Shown here: in pieces, positions 1-12,073 of the stretch
Numbering within the stretch: position 1 is the stretch's first letter
Layout of the letters: each line of letters starts with the position of its first letter
Source: Methylomonas methanica MC09
GTDB taxonomy: Bacteria; Pseudomonadota; Gammaproteobacteria; Methylococcales; Methylomonadaceae
NCBI RefSeq assembly: GCF_000214665.1
Contig: NC_015572.1
Location: 3,658,001-3,722,000 of the forward strand
Length of the DNA: 64,000 bases
Direction: 5' to 3'
Position numbers and translations under genes: made by a program
The notes under the pieces: model-generated
Told to the model about the DNA's origin: nothing
The model's input: only the letters and a program-made list of their open reading frames with translations
Database searches by the model: none

Positions 1-8
1 ACCGCTAC

Positions 9-23
9 TGACAAAATTTGTCA
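9..23. promoter_or_regulatory. Perfect 7-bp dyad, possible operator
   Basis: A perfect inverted repeat, TGACAAA-A-TTTGTCA, sits about 100 bp upstream of the first gene. A related dyad (GACAA-T-TTGTC) occurs at 34266-34276. It is not a match to a regulator site I can name; it may be an operator or chance. A TATAAT-like hexamer lies at 78-83, but no convincing -35 element is spaced from it. Confidence 0.25.
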
Positions 24-120
24 CCCGATAAATCTATCGATATCCTTTACCGCCATTCGCAACCATCAAGACAAGGTTATAATCGACAGCCTTCAAACCA
101 TTAACTTTGTTTTATCTATC

Positions 121-1598
<1,478 letters not shown>

Positions 1599-1604
1599 TA
1601 CTTT

Positions 1605-1636
1605 GCAGGCTTACAAACCTGGGTTTGTACGCCTGC
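1605..1636. terminator. Hairpin between convergent dapE and radC
   Basis: GCAGGC (1605-1610) pairs with GCCTGC (1631-1636), and the inner TACAAACC (1612-1619) pairs with GGTTTGTA (1622-1629), leaving a 2-nt loop and one mismatch. It is symmetrically placed between converging genes, so it could stop transcription both ways, but there is no T-run on either side; it may instead act as an mRNA 3'-end stabiliser. Confidence 0.45.
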
Positions 1637-1648
1637 GCTTGACGCAAT

Positions 1649-2323
1649 TTAAATCAAGCCGTGCTCGGCGAAGGAATAAGGCTGGCCGTCGCCGACTATG
1701 AAATGATCCAGCACCCGAATATCGAATAAAGCCAGCGCCTGTTTCAACTTATCGGTAATTTGCCGATCCGCCTGACTGGGTTCATTGATGCCGGAGGGAT
1801 GGTTATGCGCAAAAATCACGGCGGCCGCATGGTGGAATAAGGCCCGCTTGGCCACTTCCCTGGGGTAAACGCTGGCACCGTCTATGGTGCCGCGAAACAA
1901 CTCTTCCCACTGAATCACCCGATGCTGATTATCCAAAAACAAACAGGCAAACACCTCATAACTATAACCGCGCAGTTGCGCACTCAGATACGCGCGGGTA
2001 ATCTCCGGGCTGGTCAAGGCATTACCGCGCTGCAGGCTTTCGGCAAAATGCCGGCGGGCCATTTCCATGACCGCCTGCAATTGGGCATATTTGGCATCGC
2101 CCAAACCGTGAGCCTGACAAAAACGTTCATGTTCAGCGGCCAACAAGGCTTGCAAGGAACCGAATTCATTCAATAAGTCGCGCGCCATATCCACCGCCGA
2201 CTTACCCTGCGTACCCACTCGCAGAAAAATCGCCAACAGCTCAGCATCCGTCAACGCGGAAGCGCCGCGCTGCAGTAATTTTTCCCGCGGACGTTCATCA
2301 GCCGGCCAATCCTTGATGCTCAT
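1649..2323 (-). CDS. radC: RadC family JAB-domain protein
   Basis: A 224-residue RadC/YeeS-type protein. The N-terminus ([17 protein letters not shown]) and the helix-hairpin-helix-like region (residues ~20-90) precede a JAB1/MPN domain with the zinc signature HNHPSG (H173, H175) and D186 eleven residues on. E. coli RadC was once thought to act in DNA repair; its biochemical role is not settled. It is divergent from coaBC, the usual proteobacterial arrangement, with about 90 bp between the genes. Complete. Confidence 0.95.
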   Translation of the reverse strand: MSIKDWPADERPREKLLQRGASALTDAELLAIFLRVGTQGKSAVDMARDLLNEFGSLQALLAAEHERFCQAHGLGDAKYAQLQAVMEMARRHFAESLQRGNALTSPEITRAYLSAQLRGYSYEVFACLFLDNQHRVIQWEELFRGTIDGASVYPREVAKRALFHHAAAVIFAHNHPSGINEPSQADRQITDKLKQALALFDIRVLDHFIVGDGQPYSFAEHGLI

Positions 2324-2417
2324 AGTGCATCTCCCGGTATTAAAAGCATTTTAAGCATAGAAGAATCGGGCCGAGTTTGCCATAATTCGCCTCTATTCAC
2401 GATTACGGAATACCATT

Positions 2418-3623
2418 ATTAACAAGCGAATTTTATTAGGGGTTTGCGGCGGCATTGCCGCTTACAAATCCGTCGAACTGGTGCGCCTGCTGCGCAAACA
2501 AAATTGCCAAGTGCGCGTGGTAATGACTAAATCCGCGCAACAATTTGTTACCCCCTTGACCTTTCAAGCGTTGAGCGGCAACACAGTCCATACCGAACTT
2601 TTCGATGCCTCGCAAGAACAGGCTATGGGCCATATCCACTTGGCGCGCTGGGCGGATATGTTCTTGATAGCCCCCGCCAGCGCCAATACCTTGGCAAAAA
2701 TGGCCCACGGTTTGGCCGACGACTTACTGTCGACGCTTTACTTAGCCAGCGATTGTCCGGTGTATGTGGCTCCAGCCATGAATCAGGCCATGTGGCACAA
2801 AAAAATCACGCAGAATAATATTCAAACCTTGAAGCAGCACGGCGTAACCGTGATCGGCCCGGACAGCGGCGTCCAAGCCTGCGGAGAACAGGGATTCGGA
2901 CGCATGAAGGAACCCGGCCATATTTGCGCGGATTTGTTTAGCCATACTCGCCCGCAAAGCATGCGAGGCCTTAAATTATTAATCAGTGCCGGTCCAACCC
3001 GCGAGCCGCTGGATCCCGTGCGTTATATAACCAACCGCAGCTCCGGAAAAATGGGTTATGCCATCGCGGAAGCAGCGCAGCAAGCCGGGGCCGACGTAAC
3101 GCTGGTAAGCGGTCCGGTCAATATTCCGGTACCGGACAATATCCACGTGGTAAAAGTTGAAACCGCGCAACAAATGTTCGATGCGGTCATGAATCAAGCG
3201 CATCGTTGCGATATTTACATCGGTGCGGCCGCAGTGGCCGACTATCGCCCCGCCCAAATTCAAGACCACAAAATCAAAAAACAACACGCTGACAATATTA
3301 TCGAACTAACCCAAAACCCGGACATCATCGCCAGCGTGGCTGGCTTGCCCAAAAAGCCCTTCGTAGTGGGTTTTGCCGCCGAAACCGACGACTTGGCTAA
3401 TTACGCCAGCCAGAAGCTGCACAGCAAAAACCTGGACATGATTGCCGCCAACTGGGTCGGGCAGAGCGAGGGCGGTTTCGATAGCGACCACAATGCCTTG
3501 CAAGTATTTTGGCCGGGCGGCAGCCAACACTTCGCCATGACGGATAAACAGTATCTGGCACATCAATTAGTCAAACTAATAACCGAGAAATTTAATGAAA
3601 AAAATCCAGCTCAAAATTCTTGA
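2418..3623 (+). CDS. coaBC: Bifunctional PPC decarboxylase / PPC synthetase, probable ATT start
   Basis: CoaBC (Dfp) makes 4'-phosphopantetheine from 4'-phosphopantothenate and cysteine in CoA synthesis. The N-terminal flavoprotein (CoaC) half shows GGIAAYK, the active-site His in [14 protein letters not shown] and the Cys in [11 protein letters not shown]; the CoaB half shows [17 protein letters not shown] and the IKK segment. The first conventional in-frame initiator is GTG at 2481, which would delete the conserved [16 protein letters not shown] segment encoded from 2421. Between the in-frame stop TAG at 2358 and 2481 there is no ATG, GTG, TTG or CTG; ATT codons occur at 2385, 2415 and 2418. 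ATT at 2418, with weak CGGA at 2406-2409, gives a normal 401-residue protein. It overlaps dut by 29 bp. Confidence 0.93.
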   Translation: MNKRILLGVCGGIAAYKSVELVRLLRKQNCQVRVVMTKSAQQFVTPLTFQALSGNTVHTELFDASQEQAMGHIHLARWADMFLIAPASANTLAKMAHGLADDLLSTLYLASDCPVYVAPAMNQAMWHKKITQNNIQTLKQHGVTVIGPDSGVQACGEQGFGRMKEPGHICADLFSHTRPQSMRGLKLLISAGPTREPLDPVRYITNRSSGKMGYAIAEAAQQAGADVTLVSGPVNIPVPDNIHVVKVETAQQMFDAVMNQAHRCDIYIGAAAVADYRPAQIQDHKIKKQHADNIIELTQNPDIIASVAGLPKKPFVVGFAAETDDLANYASQKLHSKNLDMIAANWVGQSEGGFDSDHNALQVFWPGGSQHFAMTDKQYLAHQLVKLITEKFNEKNPAQNS

Positions 3624-4050
3624 TCCGCGCCTTGGTCGTGACATTGCTTTACCCAGCTATGCCACGCACGGTTCGGCCGGGCTGGATCTGCGGGCTTGCC
3701 TGGAACGAGCCACCACCCTGCAACCGGGTGAATCAATCTTGATTCCCACCGGCATGGCCATTCACATTCAGGATCCGCACTTGGCCGCCGTTTTACTGCC
3801 CCGCTCGGGATTGGGCCATAAACATGGTATCGTGCTGGGCAATCTGGTGGGACTGATAGATTCAGATTATCAGGGCCAAATTTTCGTATCTTGCTGGAAC
3901 CGCGGCAATGCCGCCTTTACCATCGAAATCGGCGAACGCATCGCGCAAATGGTTTTTGTACCGGTCGTGCAAGCCGAATTCGAGTGCGTGACCGAGTTCG
4001 ATCAATCGCAGCGCGGTAGTGGCGGTTTTGGCCACAGCGGCCGCCATTAA
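3595..4050 (+). CDS. dut: dUTP diphosphatase
   Basis: A 151-residue homotrimeric dUTPase that hydrolyses dUTP to dUMP and pyrophosphate, limiting uracil incorporation and supplying dUMP for dTMP synthesis. All five family motifs are recognisable: [10 protein letters not shown] (motif 1), [10 protein letters not shown] (motif 2), [13 protein letters not shown] (motif 3 with the catalytic Asp), GERIAQMVF (motif 4) and the glycine-rich C-terminal arm [11 protein letters not shown] (motif 5). Start ATG lies inside the end of coaBC (29-bp overlap, different frame), which supports coupled translation in the conserved coaBC-dut-algC-argB cluster. Confidence 0.97.
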   Translation: MKKIQLKILDPRLGRDIALPSYATHGSAGLDLRACLERATTLQPGESILIPTGMAIHIQDPHLAAVLLPRSGLGHKHGIVLGNLVGLIDSDYQGQIFVSCWNRGNAAFTIEIGERIAQMVFVPVVQAEFECVTEFDQSQRGSGGFGHSGRH

Positions 4051-4070
4051 GCCATAACGGAGAAACAGGC

Positions 4071-6701
4071 ATGGGACGTATTTTCAGCATTATTGCTGCG
4101 ATTTCGGCATTAATGGTGTTTATTGCCGGAATCGGCACCTACTGGTTTGCGGCCGCCGACGCGAAAACCACCAAAAAAGCCGCCGCCGCACTGGTCGCCA
4201 ACAATCTGGCCGCGAGTCTCGGCATGCAGTTGAGTACCCTGCAGGCAACAGTGGATGGCTTGGCCCAAACCCCGGATGTGATAGCCGCTTTAAGTTCGGG
4301 CAATCCGGATGTTATTCAGGCAACAGCGGCGAAGCTGCAAACCGTTATACCTCATACCCTGCGACTACGCTTACTCCCGCCCAATATTAGCGACCTGGAT
4401 CAATCGCAAACGCCGCATATGGGATATGGCGATCTGGAGATGGTGCAAGCCACCTTAACCGGCAAGCCGCAACCAGTGATACAAGGCGATGCCGAACATC
4501 GCCACTTGGCAGTAACCAGCGCCGTTCGGAACGGCGAACAAGTCGTGGGCGTTATTTTAGCAAGCCTAAAACCCGATTTATTGCAACAGCTGGTTACCAA
4601 GACTCCGTTCGACAACGGCCTGATCGAGCTAAAACAAGATCAACTGGTGCTGGCAACGATCGGCCAACCCACCAATCGAAATGACGACCCTACTTCCATT
4701 GCCGTCGGCAACAGCCGTTGGCAACTAAACGCCTGGGCGAATTTCGATACCAGCTTGGCCGATATCGGTATTCTGACCGGTCTGATCGGCATTCCTGCCT
4801 TGATGGCATGCTTGGCGTTTTTTATCGGCTATCGTAAATTTAGCGAATTCTTCCGCCACGATCAAAGCGGCATTTTAAACGCCGCGAAGGATATGCTGCA
4901 GGGCAAGAGTATGGGCAGTTATCCGATGCAGCTCGACGAAATGCAACCCATCATCGCCGCGATGGTGCAATTTAAGCGCGTGATGGATCAGGAAGACTCG
5001 CCACTACTGAATGGCGATAGAAATTCAGCTTACGACTTGTTTGACGAGTCTTTCGATATCGACTTTCTGGAAGAATCCCAGCCCGCCGCGGCAGACCCGG
5101 TGCAAGCCGTACCCATCACCACTTCAGCGATACCCGTGTCGATGCCGGATTTCGAAAAAGTATCTGAATATAAACCTGATAGCGATTCATCCCTGCTGGA
5201 TAGCGCTTTGGATGATTCCGGCTTCGACACAACCTCCGACATAGAAAGCTGGGACATGCCTTCGTCTTCCGCATCGGTTCAACCGGCGACCAGCCAGCCA
5301 AGCGATTTTGCGGGCAAGACGCAATCAACAGCCACATCGATTTTCCGCAACCGTGAAATCAGAGGCATCGTCGGCCAAAACATCGATGAAGCGACCATCG
5401 CGACTATTGGTCGCGCCATTGCCAGTGAAGCCAGACAACTCAACATCAATACCATTGTAGTCGGCAGAGACGGACGCAGCTCCAGCCCCGCTTTAAGCGA
5501 AGCCTTAATCAAAGGCATTACCTCTACCGGTTGCGATGTCCTGGATATCGGCTTGATTCCCACACCCGTGTTATATTTTGTCAGTCACCATAGCGAGGGC
5601 CGGACCGGTATCATGGTGACAGGCAGCCACTACCCCCCCGATCAAAACGGGTTAAAGATTGTATTGAATGGTGAACCGCTGTCCGCCGAACTCATTCACG
5701 CCCTTCAATCCCGTATCGCCCAACAAAATTTCGTTCAAGACCCTACGGGTGCCATAGACCGCAACACCTTATTCAGTAACGAATATATCGGCATCATTTC
5801 CGAAGACACCCACATCGTGCGCCCCATGACCATAGTCGTCGACAGCGGCAATGGCGCTACCGGCGAACTGGGCCCCATGCTGCTGAAAGGCATAGGTTGC
5901 GATGTGGTCGAACTTAATTGCGACATAGACGGCCGATTCCCCAGTCATCAACCCGATCCCGGCAACCCCGCCAACCTGGAAGCCTTGATCAAGGCGGTGA
6001 AACTGAATAATGCCGATGCCGGCATTGCCTTTGACGGCGATGGCGACCGCATGGCATTAGTCGACTCCAGCGGGCGGATCATCTGGGCGGACCGGCTGTT
6101 GATGTTGTTTGCCCGCGACGTATTGGCAATCAAACCCGGCTCGGAAATTATTTACGATACCGCCTGCTCCAGCCATTTGCCGGAACAAATCAAAAAACGC
6201 GGCGGATATCCGGTTTTATGCAAGCACGGTACGGCGGCACTGCAAAGCCGTTTAAGGGAAACAGGTGCGGCCCTGGCCGGCGACCTGAGCGGTCATTTCC
6301 TGTTCAATGACCGCTGGTTCGGTTTTAACGACCCGCTTTATGCTGCGGTGCGCATCATAGAACTGCTTTCCGCCGACATGCGCTCCAGCAGCGAATTGTT
6401 CGACGACCTGCCCGAGAGTGTCAGCACGCCTGAATTACATGTCGCGCTTGCCGAAGGCGAAAGCCTCCATTTTATGGAACAGGTATTCAGTCAGGCCCAA
6501 TTTGCCGACGGCGACATTGTCAATGTGGACGGCATGCGCGTCGAGTTTGCCGATGGCTGGGGACTGGTCAGGGCTTCCGACACATCGGCAGACCTGGCAT
6601 TACGATTTGAGGCCAACAGCCTCGAAGCGTTAAGCCGCATCCAGCAACAGTTTAAACTGTTGCTGCTGCAAATTAACCCAGAGATTTCTCTTCCCTTTTA
6701 A
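4071..6701 (+). CDS. algC: Phosphomannomutase/phosphoglucomutase with membrane N-terminal extension
   Basis: An 876-residue protein whose last ~445 residues form an alpha-D-phosphohexomutase that interconverts hexose 1- and 6-phosphates for polysaccharide and LPS precursors. The catalytic phosphoserine is S519 in VTGSHYPPDQNG (Y where most relatives have N), and the Mg site is D655-G-D-G-D659-R. The first ~430 residues are an unusual extension: a membrane helix at ~7-27, a ~200-residue presumed periplasmic domain, a second helix at ~232-251, then an acidic low-complexity cytoplasmic linker (~310-430). Pseudomonas algC loci have a comparable upstream in-frame extension. The neighbours dut and argB match that cluster. 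The extension may tether or regulate the mutase at the inner membrane; that is inference. Confidence 0.93.
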   Translation: MGRIFSIIAAISALMVFIAGIGTYWFAAADAKTTKKAAAALVANNLAASLGMQLSTLQATVDGLAQTPDVIAALSSGNPDVIQATAAKLQTVIPHTLRLRLLPPNISDLDQSQTPHMGYGDLEMVQATLTGKPQPVIQGDAEHRHLAVTSAVRNGEQVVGVILASLKPDLLQQLVTKTPFDNGLIELKQDQLVLATIGQPTNRNDDPTSIAVGNSRWQLNAWANFDTSLADIGILTGLIGIPALMACLAFFIGYRKFSEFFRHDQSGILNAAKDMLQGKSMGSYPMQLDEMQPIIAAMVQFKRVMDQEDSPLLNGDRNSAYDLFDESFDIDFLEESQPAAADPVQAVPITTSAIPVSMPDFEKVSEYKPDSDSSLLDSALDDSGFDTTSDIESWDMPSSSASVQPATSQPSDFAGKTQSTATSIFRNREIRGIVGQNIDEATIATIGRAIASEARQLNINTIVVGRDGRSSSPALSEALIKGITSTGCDVLDIGLIPTPVLYFVSHHSEGRTGIMVTGSHYPPDQNGLKIVLNGEPLSAELIHALQSRIAQQNFVQDPTGAIDRNTLFSNEYIGIISEDTHIVRPMTIVVDSGNGATGELGPMLLKGIGCDVVELNCDIDGRFPSHQPDPGNPANLEALIKAVKLNNADAGIAFDGDGDRMALVDSSGRIIWADRLLMLFARDVLAIKPGSEIIYDTACSSHLPEQIKKRGGYPVLCKHGTAALQSRLRETGAALAGDLSGHFLFNDRWFGFNDPLYAAVRIIELLSADMRSSSELFDDLPESVSTPELHVALAEGESLHFMEQVFSQAQFADGDIVNVDGMRVEFADGWGLVRASDTSADLALRFEANSLEALSRIQQQFKLLLLQINPEISLPF

Positions 6702-8585
<1,884 letters not shown>

Positions 8586-8597
8586 AGACACCCAACG

Positions 8598-9173
8598 TTA
8601 ACTTAATAGAGCCGCCAATTCCTGCAACGGCGGCAAGATCATCATTTTTGCCAATTGCAGAAACACCAAGGCAACCAAGGGAGATAAATCAATGCTGCCT
8701 AAATCGGGTGTTAACCGGCGGCAGACATTCAGCAAGGGATCGGTCAAACTGTAGAGCAATGACGATGCGCCACTGTAACTGCCGGGTGCAAACCAGCTAA
8801 GAATCGCACCGGCAAAAATGGCGTAGACGAAAATATCCAGCAACATTTTCAACAAATCGGCAAAAGACAACACAGTTAATGCCACGATACTTATCGTCAC
8901 ACCTTTTATAGCTAAAATGGCAAAGTTGGCCAAAATTTGCAGAACCAACGCTAGAACCAGCGAGGAGGTGTCGATTCTACCTACCGAAGGAATAAAGCGC
9001 CGCATCACCTTTAAAGCGGGATGGGTAATCTTGACTAAAAACTGCGAGACCGGGTTATAAAAATCCGCCTGGGTCCACTGCAATAAAAACCGCAGCATCA
9101 CAGCCAAAATGTACAGTGAAAACAAGGTGTCTATCAAGAACACCACGGGATCAGTCATATAATTAGAACCCAT
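8598..9173 (-). CDS. yggT: YggT family integral membrane protein
   Basis: A 191-residue inner-membrane protein built from two tandem YggT repeats, each with hydrophobic helices and a conserved amphipathic motif: YNPVSQFLVKITHPAL (first repeat, ~40-55) and the equivalent LLYSLTDPLLNVCRRLTPDLG (second). Family members neighbour proC in many bacteria and have been linked to osmotic or turgor functions, but a molecular role is not established. The start codon overlaps the proC stop by 1 nt (TAATG), so the two are translationally coupled; M6 is an alternative start. Confidence 0.92.
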   Translation of the reverse strand: MGSNYMTDPVVFLIDTLFSLYILAVMLRFLLQWTQADFYNPVSQFLVKITHPALKVMRRFIPSVGRIDTSSLVLALVLQILANFAILAIKGVTISIVALTVLSFADLLKMLLDIFVYAIFAGAILSWFAPGSYSGASSLLYSLTDPLLNVCRRLTPDLGSIDLSPLVALVFLQLAKMMILPPLQELAALLS

Positions 9174-10000
9174 TAATCGGCTCCCAGTTGTTTGGACATT
9201 TCAATGGAACGGTCTCTCGCCGCCAGCAAGGCCTTGGACACCAGCTCGCTAAAGCCGTTTTGCTGAAAAGTTTCGATGGCTTTTTGAGTGGTACCGCCGG
9301 GCGACGTCACCCTTTCCCGTAATTGGGTAGGCGACTCGGCCGATTCCAGCGCAATTTTAGCAGCGCCCAAGGCGGTTTGTTGGACCAACAAGCGGGCAGT
9401 ATGTTCATTCAAACCCATCTCAATCGCCGTTTTTTCCATTGCTTCCATCATCAGAAAAAAATAGGCCGGACCGCTGCCGGACACCGCCGTCACCGCATCG
9501 AGCTCCTGTTCGTGCTCTACCCATAACGAGATACCGACAGCACGTAAAATATTTTCGGCCAGATCTTTTTGCTCCTCGTTGACATTGGCATTGGCATGCA
9601 GGGCCGTAGCACCGGTTAATACCAAGGCCGGGGTATTGGGCATGCATCGCACGATAGCGGTATCGCCCCCCAGCCACAAAGCCAAACTGGTTTGAGAAAT
9701 ACCGGCGGCTATGGATACCACCAGACTATCTTTTTGTTTAACCAGCGGAGCAATCTGCAAGGCTACTTCCCGCAATATCTGCGGTTTGACCGCCAGCACT
9801 ACCACATCCACTTCCTGCACGATTTTTAAATTATCGGTGGATGCATTGACATTAAGATTATCACGATGGGCTTGCAGGGTAGCCGGAGCCGCATCGGACA
9901 CCCAAATTTGTTGCGGAGAATGTCCGCTGGCGATTAAACCGCTCATCAAGCTGGTGGCCATGTTTCCGCCACCGATAAAACCGATTGTTCTTGTTTTCAT
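9173..10000 (-). CDS. proC: Pyrroline-5-carboxylate reductase
   Basis: A 275-residue enzyme that reduces delta-1-pyrroline-5-carboxylate to proline with NAD(P)H. The N-terminal Rossmann signature is GFIGGGNMA (residues ~8-16); the C-terminal dimerisation/active-site region contains the family signature SGSGPAYFF and the SPGGTT motif. Together with proB at 17122-18243 this supplies two of the three proline-synthesis enzymes in the window; proA is not here. The usual upstream partner yggS is missing. Complete and normal in length. Confidence 0.97.
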   Translation of the reverse strand: MKTRTIGFIGGGNMATSLMSGLIASGHSPQQIWVSDAAPATLQAHRDNLNVNASTDNLKIVQEVDVVVLAVKPQILREVALQIAPLVKQKDSLVVSIAAGISQTSLALWLGGDTAIVRCMPNTPALVLTGATALHANANVNEEQKDLAENILRAVGISLWVEHEQELDAVTAVSGSGPAYFFLMMEAMEKTAIEMGLNEHTARLLVQQTALGAAKIALESAESPTQLRERVTSPGGTTQKAIETFQQNGFSELVSKALLAARDRSIEMSKQLGAD

Positions 10001-10095
10001 AACTTACTGTTGATTGTGTATCCAAAATATAGAAAAGTGAATTGCACGCATTCTACATGAGTATGGCGTCACTTTAACAAATCTCAAGACCGGGC

Positions 10096-11664
10096 TTAAT
10101 GTTCGTGTAAATGGCGCAAGCGCATCCCCGCCAGCACCAACCCCAAGGAATAAACCACCATAGCCATCATCACCTCAAGAGCTAAATGCCGGCTTCGTTG
10201 CGATACCCCCCAAACCGACCAGCTCTGCCCGTCGGCGGCATAATATAAACACGCCACCATCAACAAGCAGGCAACGACCACCCGACCAATAAATAGAGCC
10301 CATCCTTTACCGGGCCTGTAAACCCTTTGGTTTAATAAGGTAAACAGCAATAAACCGGCATTCAGATAAGCGGAGAGCGTGGTAGCCAGCGCCACGCCGG
10401 CGTGTGCCAATGGCCCCGCCAAAACCAGATTCAATATCACATTGCTAATTATGGAATACATACCGAAGCGCACCGGGGTTTTGGCATCCAGCCGAGAAGT
10501 AAAACCGGGCACCAAAACCTTTATAACGATAAACGCCAGCAACCCCAATGCAAACGCCATCAAACTTTTGCTGGCCATTGCCACATCGTCGGCACCAAAC
10601 TCGTTATATTGAAACAAGGTGGCTAACAGGGGCTGCGCTAACCATACCAGCCCCAGTGTAGCCGGTAACCCGATGAGAAAAACCAACTTCAACCCCCAAT
10701 CCAGCGATTTAGAGAAAGCGGCCAAATCCTGAACCGCATGATTTTTGGATAAACTCGGCAAAATCACGCTCGACACCGCCACCCCTAAAATACCCAAAGG
10801 GAACTCCACCAATCGGTCCGAGTAATAAAGCCAAGAGACGCTACCGGAAGCCAGAAATGACGCCACCAAGGTGTCGAATAGCAAATTGACCTGAACCACC
10901 GATACGCCGAAAATAGCCGGCAACATCAATTTAAGAACGCGCCTGACTCCGGCGTCATGCCAGCCCCAACGTAAGCGCGGCAACAAACCTAATTTCAATA
11001 AGGCTGGAATTTGGAACAGCGTTTGCAGCACCCCCGCAGCAAACACCCCCCAGGCCAAGGCTAAAATCGGTTCCGCGAACAAGGGCGCCAGCCAAAAAGC
11101 CGCGCCAATCATGCATATATTCAACAGCACCGGCGTTATGGCCGGCACCGCAAAGCGACTGTGCGCGTTTAATATAGAGCCGGCAAACGCAGTCAGCGAA
11201 ATAAATAACAGATAAGGAAAGGTAATCTGCAACAGATTAACCGCCAAGGCATATTGATTTCCCTGCCAAAGAAAGCCGGGCGCAAAAAATACGATCAATA
11301 AGGGCGACGCCACCACGCCGGCCAGCGTCAACAACGTCAGCAAACCCGTCAGCGTACCGGCGGTCTTTTCGATAAACAATTTCAGCTTGGCCTGATCCGC
11401 GTTTTGCTTATATTCCGCCAAGACCGGCACAAAGGCATGCGCAAAAGCCCCCTCGGCAAATAAACGCCGTAGAAAATTGGGAATTTTAAAAGCCACGAAA
11501 AACGCATCCGTCGCCGGGCTGACGCCAAATAAATTTGCAATCAACATGTCACGTATAAATCCCATGACGCGCGAAATCAAGGTCATGCTGCTAACGATTG
11601 CGGTGGATTTATAAAGCTGCTTAGTCAATGCCTTTCTCTTCCCTGATAAAATCGGATTTAACAC
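10096..11664 (-). CDS. murJ: Lipid II flippase MurJ
   Basis: A 522-residue MOP-superfamily protein with about 14 membrane helices that translocates lipid-linked peptidoglycan precursor across the inner membrane. The N-terminal signature TLISRVMGFIRDMLIA and the PNFLRRLFAEGAFAHAFVP loop, with conserved arginines and acidic residue, are diagnostic. The longest ORF starts at GTG 11664; a TTG at 11628 preceded by GAAAGG would give MTKQLYKSTAIV, which matches the usual MurJ N-terminus better, so the true start may be 11628. It is divergent from rpsT, the common mviN/rpsT arrangement. Confidence 0.96.
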   Translation of the reverse strand: MLNPILSGKRKALTKQLYKSTAIVSSMTLISRVMGFIRDMLIANLFGVSPATDAFFVAFKIPNFLRRLFAEGAFAHAFVPVLAEYKQNADQAKLKLFIEKTAGTLTGLLTLLTLAGVVASPLLIVFFAPGFLWQGNQYALAVNLLQITFPYLLFISLTAFAGSILNAHSRFAVPAITPVLLNICMIGAAFWLAPLFAEPILALAWGVFAAGVLQTLFQIPALLKLGLLPRLRWGWHDAGVRRVLKLMLPAIFGVSVVQVNLLFDTLVASFLASGSVSWLYYSDRLVEFPLGILGVAVSSVILPSLSKNHAVQDLAAFSKSLDWGLKLVFLIGLPATLGLVWLAQPLLATLFQYNEFGADDVAMASKSLMAFALGLLAFIVIKVLVPGFTSRLDAKTPVRFGMYSIISNVILNLVLAGPLAHAGVALATTLSAYLNAGLLLFTLLNQRVYRPGKGWALFIGRVVVACLLMVACLYYAADGQSWSVWGVSQRSRHLALEVMMAMVVYSLGLVLAGMRLRHLHEH

Positions 11665-11673
11665 ATTAAAGGG

Positions 11674-11702
11674 TTGACAATCATAGCATCCAAAAAGATA
11701 AT
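11674..11702 (+). promoter_or_regulatory. Sigma-70 promoter for rpsT
   Basis: A consensus -35 TTGACA at 11674-11679 is followed after exactly 17 nt by GATAAT at 11697-11702, about 38 bp ahead of the rpsT start. A second -10-like TATAAT lies at 11711-11716 and could serve an additional promoter. The strength of the match fits a highly expressed ribosomal-protein gene. Confidence 0.8.
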
Positions 11703-11739
11703 GTATGGTTTATAATTAACTCGAATGAACTGATACTTT

Positions 11740-12003
11740 ATGGCTAATTCACCCCAAGCTAAAAAAAGAGCGCGTCAGGCAGAGAACAGCCGTATTCGCA
11801 ATGCCGGACAACGCAGCAACCTGCGTACTTTTATTAAAAAAGTAATCGCTGCCGTAAGAGCCGGCGACAAAGACCAAGCACAAGCTGCGTTTAAATCTGC
11901 GGTGCCGGTTATTGATTCCGCTGTCAACAAAGGCATTATTCACAAAAATAAAGCCGCTCGCAGTAAAAGCAGACTGAATACCAGATTGCGCAACATGGCT
12001 TAA
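11740..12003 (+). CDS. rpsT: 30S ribosomal protein S20
   Basis: An 87-residue, strongly basic protein that binds 16S rRNA at the base of the 30S body. The N-terminal [12 protein letters not shown] and the C-terminal [14 protein letters not shown] match S20 throughout. The gene is monocistronic, with a consensus promoter in front and an intrinsic terminator behind. Confidence 0.98.
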   Translation: MANSPQAKKRARQAENSRIRNAGQRSNLRTFIKKVIAAVRAGDKDQAQAAFKSAVPVIDSAVNKGIIHKNKAARSKSRLNTRLRNMA

Positions 12004-12027
12004 TCGAAGCCTGTTTAGCAATCACTA

Positions 12028-12062
12028 AAAAGGCCGATACCCCATGGGTATCGGCCTTTTTT
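12028..12062. terminator. Bidirectional intrinsic terminator
   Basis: A perfect 12-bp stem, AGGCCGATACCC (12031-12042) with GGGTATCGGCCT (12046-12057), has a 3-nt loop, a T-run on the right (12056-12062) and an A-run on the left (12027-12031). It sits between rpsT and the convergent L,D-transpeptidase gene and can end both transcripts. Confidence 0.92.
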
Positions 12063-12073
12063 ATTGCCTATCG

